From Pseudomonadota bacterium (lineage in GTDB: Bacteria; Pseudomonadota; Gammaproteobacteria; Acidiferrobacterales; Sulfurifustaceae): a DNA stretch of 9,816 bases. Below, one piece after another: positions 1 through 5,692 of the stretch (the first letter of the stretch is position 1; each line of letters starts with the position of its first letter). The DNA lies in assembly GCA_020354085.1 (NCBI GenBank), contig CP070641.1, positions 1,576,825-1,586,640 of the forward strand, written 5' to 3'. Made by a program: the position numbers and the translations under genes. The notes beneath the pieces are model-generated. The model had not been told where the DNA came from. It ran no database searches and was given only the letters and a program-made list of their open reading frames with translations.

Positions 1-531
1 GGAGCGGTCGGCGTAGATCTTGTCGGCCGCCGCCACCGCGTAGTAGCAACCTGAAGCGCACACGTCGCGGATCACGGCGTAAAGCGGGATTTTGGGATTC
101 TTCTGCCGCAGGCGCTTGATTTCGTCATAGATATAGGCCGACTGTACTGGACTGCCACCGGGGCTATTGGCCCGCAGGATCACACCGACTGTGGCCTTAC
201 TTTCGAAAGCGCTGCGCAAACCGGTAATGACGTTGTCGGCATTGGCCGGGCTCTCGGTGTCGATAACCCCTTCGAGATCGACCAAGGCCGTGTAGCGTGC
301 CGCCAGCGGTTTGCCGCCGAGCTGCGCAGACTGCGCCAGTACCAGCACGACCACGAGGTAGATCACAAAGAAGAGCTTGAAAAAGATGCCCCAGCGTCTT
401 GCCTTGCGCTGTTCATTGAGCGCCGCGAATGCTAGGCGCTCGAGCACGCCGCGTTCCCAATCGTCCGGGCGCTCCTTCGGTTTGGCGCTATTGGGTTTCG
501 GGCCCTCGCCTTCCAGCGGCTTATCCGTCAC
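1..531 (-). CDS. sppA: Signal peptide peptidase SppA, S49 family (partial, N-terminal 177 residues)
   Basis: This is an inner-membrane serine protease of family S49 that degrades leftover signal peptides. I translated it by hand because the frame runs off the left edge. The N-terminus is charged and cytoplasmic, followed by one membrane segment at about residues 48-66. The S49 core follows, with the NSPGGSPVQSA motif at about 122-132 and the nucleophile motif CASGCYY, which puts the catalytic serine at Ser160. In the short bacterial SppA type the general-base lysine lies about 50 residues further on, so it is outside the window. The residue two after the nucleophile is Cys, where I would expect Gly or Ala. 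The GTG start at 531-529 overlaps the Rieske stop as GTGA and has a GAGGTG ribosome site 5 nt upstream (537-542). Translational coupling is therefore likely. The family assignment is firm; the substrates are unknown. Confidence 0.93.
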   Translation of the reverse strand, partial: MTDKPLEGEGPKPNSAKPKERPDDWERGVLERLAFAALNEQRKARRWGIFFKLFFVIYLVVVLVLAQSAQLGGKPLAARYTALVDLEGVIDTESPANADNVITGLRSAFESKATVGVILRANSPGGSPVQSAYIYDEIKRLRQKNPKIPLYAVIRDVCASGCYYAVAAADKIYADRS

Positions 532-929
532 GACTTCACCTCATCGGCACTTCGTTGAGCTAAGTGTATCCCATTCGCGCCGGTCAGTCGGACGCGGCCT
601 TGCACCTCCTCGACCGCCAGGGCCGTGAGGCGCGCGCCCCGGCAGGGGCCGGCAACACACAGCCCTGTCTCGGGTTGGTACAGCGCGCCATGGGTGGCGC
701 AAACCAGATAGCGCGCCTCGGCGTCGAAAAACTGTCCCGCCTCCCAGTCGAGCTCGGTGAGTTTGTGCGCGCAGCGGTTGAGATAAGCGTAGGCCCGACC
801 CGCGAAACGAACCGCGAAGGCAGGACAAGGCTGACCGGCGCGCATGACCGTGAAGCGCACGCCGCTGCCGCCGTCGACCAGCTTGTCGCTGGAACAAATC
901 ACGTCCTGTTTCGGATTCAGCGCAGCCAT
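528..929 (-). CDS. Small Rieske [2Fe-2S] ferredoxin-like protein
   Basis: This is a 133-residue soluble protein with a single Rieske domain. The cluster ligands are visible as Cys53-x-His55 and Cys77-x2-His80, separated by 21 residues. A Gly-Pro-containing loop after the second ligand box (CVAGPC, 91-96) matches the usual third Rieske loop. There is no signal peptide, membrane segment or oxygenase catalytic domain, so it resembles a dioxygenase-type ferredoxin or a NirD-like protein rather than a bc1 Rieske subunit. The ATG at 929-927 lies inside the end of the HAD gene (13-nt overlap), with GAGGTG 5 nt upstream (935-940). Its own stop overlaps the sppA start by 4 nt. No reductase or oxygenase partner lies in the window, so its electron donor and acceptor are unknown. 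I recall similar proteins beside sppA in other gammaproteobacteria, which suggests a conserved but undescribed role. Confidence 0.9.
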   Translation of the reverse strand: MAALNPKQDVICSSDKLVDGGSGVRFTVMRAGQPCPAFAVRFAGRAYAYLNRCAHKLTELDWEAGQFFDAEARYLVCATHGALYQPETGLCVAGPCRGARLTALAVEEVQGRVRLTGANGIHLAQRSADEVKS

Positions 930-1570
930 TCGTGCACCTCGACGAACGATTCGAAGCAGCCGCGTGGGCTGTGGGCCAGAAGCTGGTCGCGCGCGTGCAC
1001 ACCGTAACTTACGGCCAGACTGTCGACGCCAGCGTTGCGCGCCATCTCCATATCGTAAATGGTGTCACCGATCATCACGGCGGCGCGCGCATCGGTTCCA
1101 GTGTCATCGAGTATGTCGAGCAGCATCTGCGGATGCGGTTTGGAAAAGCTCTCGTCGGCGCAACGCGAGGCGACGAATAAACCGCCCAAACCCGTGTCTT
1201 CCAGTACGCGCGCCAAACCACGGCGCGCCTTGCCAGTGGCGACGGCGAGCAGGTAGCCACGCTCGGCCAGATCTTCGAGCCCGGCACGTACGCCCGGGAA
1301 CAACGGCATCTCGGTTTGATCGAGATGCAAGAAGTGGTCGCGGTAGCGATCGATGACACGAACGCGCGTCGCGCTATCGCAGTCCGGCAACAACGCCTCG
1401 ATCGCCTCATTCAGCCCCAAACCAATAATGTGGCGGATGGCCGCATCGCCCGGACTCGGCACGCCGACATCGATCACGGCCGATTCGAAACAGCGCACGA
1501 TCTTGGCTGCGGAATCCATCAAGGTCCCATCCCAATCGAACACGATCAGGCGGTAGTCATGCCTCGGCAT
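917..1570 (-). CDS. HAD superfamily (subfamily IA) phosphatase, phosphoglycolate phosphatase-like
   Basis: This is a 217-residue cytoplasmic haloacid-dehalogenase-type hydrolase. All four HAD motifs are present. Motif I is DWDGT, with nucleophile Asp12 and acid/base Asp14. Motif II is ATGK, with Thr112. Motif III is Lys144 in SKPHP. Motif IV is GDTIYDM, with Asp169 and Asp173. A helical C1 cap fits residues of about 18-90, as in phosphoglycolate phosphatases and beta-phosphoglucomutases. The substrate cannot be read from the sequence. The same type of gene follows rluC in Pseudomonas, where I remember it only as a probable hydrolase. The ATG at 1570-1568 overlaps the end of rluC by 14 nt, with a GGAG ribosome site 7 nt upstream (1578-1581). 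Its 3' end overlaps the Rieske gene by 13 nt, which places it in the middle of a coupled operon. Confidence 0.93.
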   Translation of the reverse strand: MPRHDYRLIVFDWDGTLMDSAAKIVRCFESAVIDVGVPSPGDAAIRHIIGLGLNEAIEALLPDCDSATRVRVIDRYRDHFLHLDQTEMPLFPGVRAGLEDLAERGYLLAVATGKARRGLARVLEDTGLGGLFVASRCADESFSKPHPQMLLDILDDTGTDARAAVMIGDTIYDMEMARNAGVDSLAVSYGVHARDQLLAHSPRGCFESFVEVHEWLR

Positions 1571-2513
1571 CGAGACGCTCCAATACTGACTGCAGTTCCG
1601 CTGGCAGCGGCGCTTCCACGCGCAGGTGTTGCCTCGTCACCGGATGGCGAAACGCGAGCGATGCCGCATGCAGGAACAAGCGGCGCAATCCGCGCGCACG
1701 CAGCTCGCGATTGAATTCGCGATCACCGTATTTATCGTCGCCCGCGATGGGGTGCCCTAGGTGCGTGGCGTGCACACGCGCCTGGTGGGTGCGCCCGGTC
1801 TTCAAGCGAATCTCAACCAAGGTGTCCCGGCCGTAGACGTGGCGTGGTAGGAAATGACTTTCCGATTCGCGGCCGTCCTCGGCCACCCGCACCATGCGCT
1901 CGCCCGATTGCAGGCGTCCTTTCTCAAGCGCCGCGCGTACGCGCTGACCGCGACCGCGCCAGCGACCACGGACGAGCGCCAGGTAGCGCTTGTCCATCTC
2001 GCCTTCGCGCAGTTGCCGGTGTAGCGCGGTGAGGGCCGAACGGTCCTTGGCGAGCAATAGGCAGCCGGAAGTTTCTCGGTCCAGGCGGTGCACCAGCTCG
2101 ATATGCGCTTCGTCCGGCCGCACGGCGCGCAGGGCCTCAATCAGGCCAGTGGCCACCCCGCTACCCGCGTGCACCGCCAGTCCCGCCGGTTTATCCACGG
2201 CCAGCAGCGCTTCGTCCTCGTACAGGATACGATCGTTGAGCCACCGGTAGTTGTCGGGTGCCGGGGCCGTATCCGGCGGGGCCATGCGCACCGGCGGAAT
2301 CCGTATCCGGTCACCCTCCTCCAAGCGATAATCGGGACCGACACGACCGCCGTTGACGCGCACCTCACCCTTGCGCAGCAGCCGGTACACGCGGCTCTTG
2401 GGTAGGCCCTTGAGGGTGCGAATGAGGAAATTGTCGAGCCGCTGACCCGTATGGTGCGAATCAACCTCGATGTGGCGCACCCCGGCGCCGGCCGGCCGGC
2501 CAGGATTTTTCAT
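1557..2513 (-). CDS. rluC: 23S rRNA pseudouridine synthase RluC
   Basis: This is a pseudouridine synthase of the RluA family. In E. coli, RluC modifies U955, U2504 and U2580 of 23S rRNA. The 318 residues contain an N-terminal S4 RNA-binding domain at about 23-75 (QRLDNFL, then SRVYRLLRKGEVRVNG). A catalytic domain follows, with the family signature HRLDRETSG at 142-150, where Asp145 is the catalytic aspartate. The downstream motifs KTGRTHQARVH (238-248), HPIAGDDKYG (254-263) and RLFLHA (278-283) are all intact. The S4 domain and the position beside divergent rne favour RluC over RluA. It is the first gene of the rluC-HAD-Rieske-sppA operon. No Shine-Dalgarno sequence precedes the ATG, and the best promoter element is only a few bases upstream. 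A GTG at residue 12 is a less likely alternative start. Confidence 0.95.
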   Translation of the reverse strand: MKNPGRPAGAGVRHIEVDSHHTGQRLDNFLIRTLKGLPKSRVYRLLRKGEVRVNGGRVGPDYRLEEGDRIRIPPVRMAPPDTAPAPDNYRWLNDRILYEDEALLAVDKPAGLAVHAGSGVATGLIEALRAVRPDEAHIELVHRLDRETSGCLLLAKDRSALTALHRQLREGEMDKRYLALVRGRWRGRGQRVRAALEKGRLQSGERMVRVAEDGRESESHFLPRHVYGRDTLVEIRLKTGRTHQARVHATHLGHPIAGDDKYGDREFNRELRARGLRRLFLHAASLAFRHPVTRQHLRVEAPLPAELQSVLERLDAEA

Positions 2514-2522
2514 GGGCGCGGG

Positions 2523-2531
2523 ATGATATCA
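2523..2531 (-). promoter_or_regulatory. Candidate extended -10 element for rluC, possibly leaderless
   Basis: On the minus strand TG-A-TATCAT (2531-2523) matches an extended -10 box, with 5 of 6 bases of TATAAT plus the upstream TG. No convincing -35 lies at normal spacing. Initiation 6-10 nt downstream would fall at about 2517-2513, and the rluC ATG begins at 2513. That would give an RNA with a leader of zero to four bases, which fits the missing Shine-Dalgarno sequence. The element lies immediately beside the rne -35 box, so the two promoters would compete for polymerase. This is motif reading only. Confidence 0.35.
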
Positions 2532-2533
2532 GA

Positions 2534-2562
2534 TTGCTGGTGTGCTATTTGGTTGATATATT
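2534..2562 (+). promoter_or_regulatory. Predicted sigma70 promoter of rne (extended -10)
   Basis: A -35-like TTGCTG (2534-2539) is followed after 17 bp by TATATT (2557-2562), which matches 5 of 6 bases of the -10 consensus. The bases TG at 2554-2555 are correctly placed for an extended -10. The stretch is AT-rich against a G+C-rich background. Transcription would start near 2569, giving a leader of about 360 nt before the rne ATG. That is very close to the 361-nt leader known for E. coli rne, which supports the assignment. The -35 match is weak (3 of 6). Confidence 0.6.
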
Positions 2563-2571
2563 GTGAAAAGA

Positions 2572-2606
2572 CGTCGCGACCAAGCCCAAAAGGCGCCGTC
2601 GCGACG
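2572..2606 (+). repeat. Inverted repeat (9-bp stem) at the 5' end of the rne leader
   Basis: CGTCGCGAC (2572-2580) and GTCGCGACG (2598-2606) are perfect reverse complements with a 17-nt loop. The 8-base core GTCGCGAC is itself palindromic, so it is also a direct repeat. The hairpin would begin 3-4 nt after the predicted transcription start. A 5'-terminal stem of this kind would be expected to shield the RNA end from 5'-end-dependent RNase E attack or RppH. The DNA palindromes could instead be protein-binding sites just downstream of the promoter. Confidence 0.5.
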
Positions 2607-2732
2607 CCGCGCTAGAGCAGTAGCTGGCGGCAATTAATGGTTTTTAGGCCCGGGCGATACTGCCCCGGTGAAACGGCCCGGCGAAGACGTCCGAGCGATT
2701 CGCCTGAACGACAACAGGGAATCGGGGCCGTA

Positions 2733-2772
2733 AAGGGTTACGCGTCTCTCACCCTTCGAGTCGTAGAGACGC
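2733..2772 (+). promoter_or_regulatory. Candidate H-type pseudoknot in the rne leader
   Basis: Two perfect helices interleave. Stem 1 pairs AAGGGT (2733-2738) with ACCCTT (2751-2756). Stem 2 pairs GCGTCTCT (2742-2749) with AGAGACGC (2765-2772). The connecting loops are 3, 1 and 8 nt, which suits a classical H-type pseudoknot in which a short first loop crosses the deep groove and a longer third loop crosses the shallow groove. If the stems do not coexist they would be mutually exclusive hairpins. No covariation evidence is available from one sequence. Confidence 0.4.
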
Positions 2773-2928
2773 AATGAAATAGACGCACAGGTTTCTTCCG
2801 CTGCGGGTGCGCGTGGGCCGGTCGAACGACATGAGCCGCCATCCGCCGTGAGGGGTGCTGCCAGTCGGCAGTGACGCGCTGCTGTAAGCGGCGGGCGATG
2901 CCCGGGCGTCGGGGATTGTCACAAAACA

Positions 2929-5199
2929 ATGAAGCGTATTCTTTTCAACGCAACTCACGCCGAGGAGTTGCGGCTCGCAGTCGTGGATGGACAGAAGCTC
3001 CTCGATCTCGACATCGAGTCTTCCACCTACCAGCAGAAGAAAGGCAACATCTACAAAGGCAAGGTCACGCGGGTCGAACCCTCGCTTGAGGCGGCCTTCG
3101 TCGACTACGGCACCGACCGTCAGGGGTTCCTGCCGCTCAAGGAGATCTCGCGGGTATTCTTCCAGGGCTACGACGACCGTACGCCGTTCAGCCAGATCAA
3201 GATCCGCGACGTCATCAAGGAAGGCCAGGAGCTGATCGTCCAGGTTGACAAGGAGGAGCGCGGCACCAAGGGCGCGGCCCTTACCACCTTCATCTCGCTC
3301 GCCGGCCGTTACCTGGTCATGATGCCGAACAACCCCAAGGGCGGTGGCATCTCGCGGCGCATCGAGGGTGAGGAGCGCGCCGAGCTGCGCGAGGCCATGG
3401 CCCAGCTCAAGGTGCCCGACGACTACGCCTTGATCGCGCGGACTGCCGGAATTGGCCGATCCGCCGAGGAGCTACAGTGGGACCTGGACTACCTGGTTGC
3501 CACCTGGGACGCCATCAGTAAGGCCGCCGCTGACCGCGCCGCACCGTTCTTGATCTATCAAGAATCCAACCTGGTGGTGCGCACCGTGCGCGACTACCTG
3601 CGGCAGGACATCGGCGAGGTGCTGGTCGACAACGCCGAGATCTTCGAGCGCATGCGCAAATTCGTGCAGCAGGTGGCTCCGCAGTACATCGATCGTGTGC
3701 GCCTCTACAAAGACGACACGCCGTTGTTCTCACGTTTCCAGATCGAGCACCAGATCGAATCGGCGTTCTCGCGCGAGGTGCGTCTACCCTCGGGCGGTGC
3801 CATCGTATTTGACAAGACCGAGGCGCTGGTCACCATCGACGTCAACTCTTCGCGCGCCACCAAGGGTGCCGATATCGAAGAAACGGCGCTCAACACCAAC
3901 GTCGAGGCGGCCGAGGAGCTTGCCCGCCAACTGCGTCTGCGCGACCTCGGCGGCCTGATCGTCATCGACTTCATCGATATGACACCGGAGCGCAATCGGC
4001 GCGAGGTGGAAAATCGCCTGAGTGATGCGCTCAAGGTCGACCGCGCGCGCGTGCAGGTCGGACGCATTTCGCGCTTCGGCCTGCTCGAGATGTCGCGCCA
4101 GCGTCTGCGCCCGGCGCTCGGCGAAACCTCGAGCCTGGTATGCCCACGCTGCGAAGGCACCGGCCATATCCGCGGCGTGCAATCTTCCGCGCTGTCCGTG
4201 TTGCGCATGGTCCAAGAAGAGGCGATGAAAGAGAACACCGCGGCCGTGCATGTGCATCTGCCAATTGAGACCGCGACCTATCTGTTGAACGAGAAGCGGC
4301 ATGAAATCAGCTCGATCGAGTCACGCATGGGCACACCGGTCATGGTGATTGCGACCAATGAGCTTGAGACTCCGCACTACCACATCCGTCGTCTGCGCCT
4401 GGAAGAGTACGAGGAGGAGGCCGAGATCCCGAGCTACGACCTGGAGATTGTCGAGGACGAGGACGAGGACGAGGAAATCGCACCACCCGGCGCGCGTAGC
4501 CCGGAGCAACCGATGATCGGGCCGCTGAGTCACATGCCCACCCCACCTCCCCCGCCGCCGGCGCCCAAAAAAGAACAAAGCGCCCTCGCGCGCTTCCTCC
4601 GGCGCCTGTTCGGCGGCAAGCCGCAACCGGCGGCGCAGCCGAAGGCCGCGTCGTCAGAACGCCAGGCGCGTCCACCGCGCCGCGACAGCGGTCGCCCGCC
4701 GCGCCCAGAACGGCGCCACGAGCATCGGCGCGAGCACCATCGACCCCAGCAGCCGCAGCGCCAAGGCCAATCCGCGCAGCAGCGTCCGGAACAACGCGCG
4801 GCCGAACCGAGTGCGGTAGGCGGCGGTAATGGCGGTGGCCAGGGGCCGCGTGAACGCGCAGAAGGCGGCAGTCGGAGGCGGCGGCGCCGCCGTGGCCGCG
4901 GAGGTCAAGGGCGCCCGGAGGGTGCTCCACGCCAGGAGATGGGTGGGCAGCAGGAATCACGGCCACCGCGCCCGGCACCGGAGACACAGACCCCGCCGCG
5001 CGAGTCGAACGTCATGGCGGAGTCAGCGCCGCGCACAAAGCCGGTGGAGGCACGCAGCGAATCGAGTTACGAGGCTGCGCCCGCACCGACGCCGGCTCCA
5101 GCGCCGGCCCCGGTCGCGGAACCCAAGCCGCAATTCGTGCAGATTGAAACCAAGCCGGAACGCGTAGAGAACGGCGTGGACGAAAAACCGCCCCAATAG
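2929..5199 (+). CDS. rne: Ribonuclease E, compact form
   Basis: This is the endoribonuclease that starts mRNA decay and processes rRNA and tRNA precursors, and it is the degradosome scaffold. The 756 residues begin with the conserved MKRILFNAT. An RNase H-like/S1 region follows, with the S1 domain at about 36-119, then the 5'-sensor and DNase I-like subdomains. The magnesium ligands Asp304 and Asp347, and Asn306, match E. coli D303, D346 and N305. The zinc link CPRC is at 405-408, and the small domain runs to about residue 500. The tail is short (E. coli RNase E has 1061 residues). It has an acidic run (508-516), a Pro-rich spacer, an amphipathic helix SALARFLRRLFGG (551-563) resembling the membrane-targeting segment, and an Arg-rich RNA-binding stretch (575-665). 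A Pro/Ala linker and a terminal FVQIETKP segment follow. The ATG is fixed by homology; only a distant GGGGA precedes it. Confidence 0.98.
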   Translation: MKRILFNATHAEELRLAVVDGQKLLDLDIESSTYQQKKGNIYKGKVTRVEPSLEAAFVDYGTDRQGFLPLKEISRVFFQGYDDRTPFSQIKIRDVIKEGQELIVQVDKEERGTKGAALTTFISLAGRYLVMMPNNPKGGGISRRIEGEERAELREAMAQLKVPDDYALIARTAGIGRSAEELQWDLDYLVATWDAISKAAADRAAPFLIYQESNLVVRTVRDYLRQDIGEVLVDNAEIFERMRKFVQQVAPQYIDRVRLYKDDTPLFSRFQIEHQIESAFSREVRLPSGGAIVFDKTEALVTIDVNSSRATKGADIEETALNTNVEAAEELARQLRLRDLGGLIVIDFIDMTPERNRREVENRLSDALKVDRARVQVGRISRFGLLEMSRQRLRPALGETSSLVCPRCEGTGHIRGVQSSALSVLRMVQEEAMKENTAAVHVHLPIETATYLLNEKRHEISSIESRMGTPVMVIATNELETPHYHIRRLRLEEYEEEAEIPSYDLEIVEDEDEDEEIAPPGARSPEQPMIGPLSHMPTPPPPPPAPKKEQSALARFLRRLFGGKPQPAAQPKAASSERQARPPRRDSGRPPRPERRHEHRREHHRPQQPQRQGQSAQQRPEQRAAEPSAVGGGNGGGQGPRERAEGGSRRRRRRRGRGGQGRPEGAPRQEMGGQQESRPPRPAPETQTPPRESNVMAESAPRTKPVEARSESSYEAAPAPTPAPAPAPVAEPKPQFVQIETKPERVENGVDEKPPQ
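4453..4476 (+). repeat. Tandem GAGGAC hexamer microsatellite inside rne
   Basis: Three perfect GAGGAC units (4453-4470) are followed by a near-copy GAGGAA. They encode an alternating Glu-Asp run (VEDEDEDEEI) at residues 508-517, at the start of the disordered tail. Slippage by whole units would keep the frame and change only the length of the acidic linker, so length variation between strains would be tolerated. Confidence 0.6.
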
Positions 5200-5207
5200 C
5201 GATTGTC

Positions 5208-5678
5208 CTACAAGCGTTCGCGGCGGATCGACTCGAGCAGGCCGGCGGCGGCCTGCTCGATCATGTCGAGCACACGGTCGAAGCCGGCAGCGCCACCAAA
5301 GTACGGATCGGGAACCTCCGGCGGCCAGTGCGGCGCGTACTCCATGAACAGGCGCACCTTCGGCGCGTAGTGGACCGGACAAATCTCCAGCAGGTGCTCC
5401 AGATTCTCGCTATCCATCGCCAGGATGTAATCGAAGCGCTCGAAGTCCACGGGCATCGCTTGCCGCCCGCGTAGCGCGCTCAGATCCACGCCGCGCTGGC
5501 GTGCCGCGCTCTGGGCGCGGGCATCGGGCGGCTTGCCGATGTGATAGGCATGCGTGCCGGCGGAATCAATCTCGATGTGCTCTTGCAATCCCGACTCAAG
5601 CACGAGCTTGCGGAATACGCCCTCGGCCGTCGGCGAACGACAGATATTGCCGAGACAGACAAAAAGCACTCTTACCAT
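5208..5678 (-). CDS. ptpA: Low-molecular-weight protein tyrosine phosphatase
   Basis: This is a cytoplasmic LMW-PTP of 156 residues, the usual family length. The P-loop CLGNICRS sits at 8-15, with nucleophile Cys8 and Arg14. The general acid Asp124 is in the PDPYFGG loop (123-129), and the conserved AMDSENL stretch is present. Family members dephosphorylate tyrosine kinases that control exopolysaccharide export (Wzb, Etp, PtpA). No cognate kinase or capsule gene lies here, so the substrate is open; a few relatives act as arsenate reductases. In Pseudomonas the same gene lies next to kdsB. The ATG at 5678-5676 is set by the family N-terminus, but no clear Shine-Dalgarno sequence precedes it. 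It is separated from kdsB by a 69-nt gap filled by a heptad inverted repeat. Its 3' end meets rne tail-to-tail with 8 bp between the stops. Confidence 0.95.
   Translation of the reverse strand: MVRVLFVCLGNICRSPTAEGVFRKLVLESGLQEHIEIDSAGTHAYHIGKPPDARAQSAARQRGVDLSALRGRQAMPVDFERFDYILAMDSENLEHLLEICPVHYAPKVRLFMEYAPHWPPEVPDPYFGGAAGFDRVLDMIEQAAAGLLESIRRERL
5234..5259. repeat. Strong G+C-rich inverted repeat just past the rne stop
   Basis: CGAGCAGGCC (5234-5243) and GGCCTGCTCG (5250-5259) form a perfect 10-bp stem with a 6-nt loop. It starts 35 nt after the rne stop and lies inside the 3' coding end of the phosphatase gene, where it encodes EQAAAGLLE. Neither strand has a T-run after it, so it is not a standard intrinsic terminator. 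It could stabilise the rne mRNA 3' end against exonucleases or pause polymerase between convergent genes. Constrained coding of Glu, Gln, Ala and Leu in G+C-rich DNA is the null explanation. Confidence 0.5.
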
Positions 5679-5692
5679 TGCCGCGTCGCTTC

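Larger units (their letters stand above)
2569..2928 (+). promoter_or_regulatory. Long structured 5' leader of rne
   Basis: This stretch has no convincing gene and is best read as the untranslated leader of rne. In enterics the rne leader lets RNase E cleave and destabilise its own mRNA. Elements visible in order are a 9-bp hairpin (2572-2606), a U-rich unpaired stretch around 2632-2647, a CCGGG/CCCGG hairpin (2650-2668), a pseudoknot candidate (2733-2772), and a CTGCC/GGCAG hairpin (2858-2871) that competes with GCAG/CTGC (2868-2882). A CGGGC/GCCCG hairpin with a 3-base loop follows (2892-2904). GGGGA at 2911-2915 is a distant ribosome site, about 13 nt from the ATG, and ATTGT/ACAAT (2915-2930) would fold over the start codon. 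Autoregulation is inferred from family knowledge and leader length, not shown. Confidence 0.6.

Noticed and set aside
2637..2777. A 46-codon open frame (ATG to TGA) inside the rne leader that spans the pseudoknot
   Set aside because: It has only a weak GGCGG upstream and uses AGG, AGA and CGA arginine codons unlike the neighbours. The peptide has no recognisable feature, so I treat it as chance.
4340..4987. 215-codon minus-strand frame opposite the rne tail
   Set aside because: It lies antisense to the low-complexity, Arg/Pro-rich G+C-rich tail, where stops are rare. It shows no domain and no ribosome site.
5160..5210. TTTTT run on the minus strand after the phosphatase stop as a possible terminator
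   Set aside because: The preceding GGGGCGG has no complementary CCGCCCC upstream, so no hairpin forms before the T-run.
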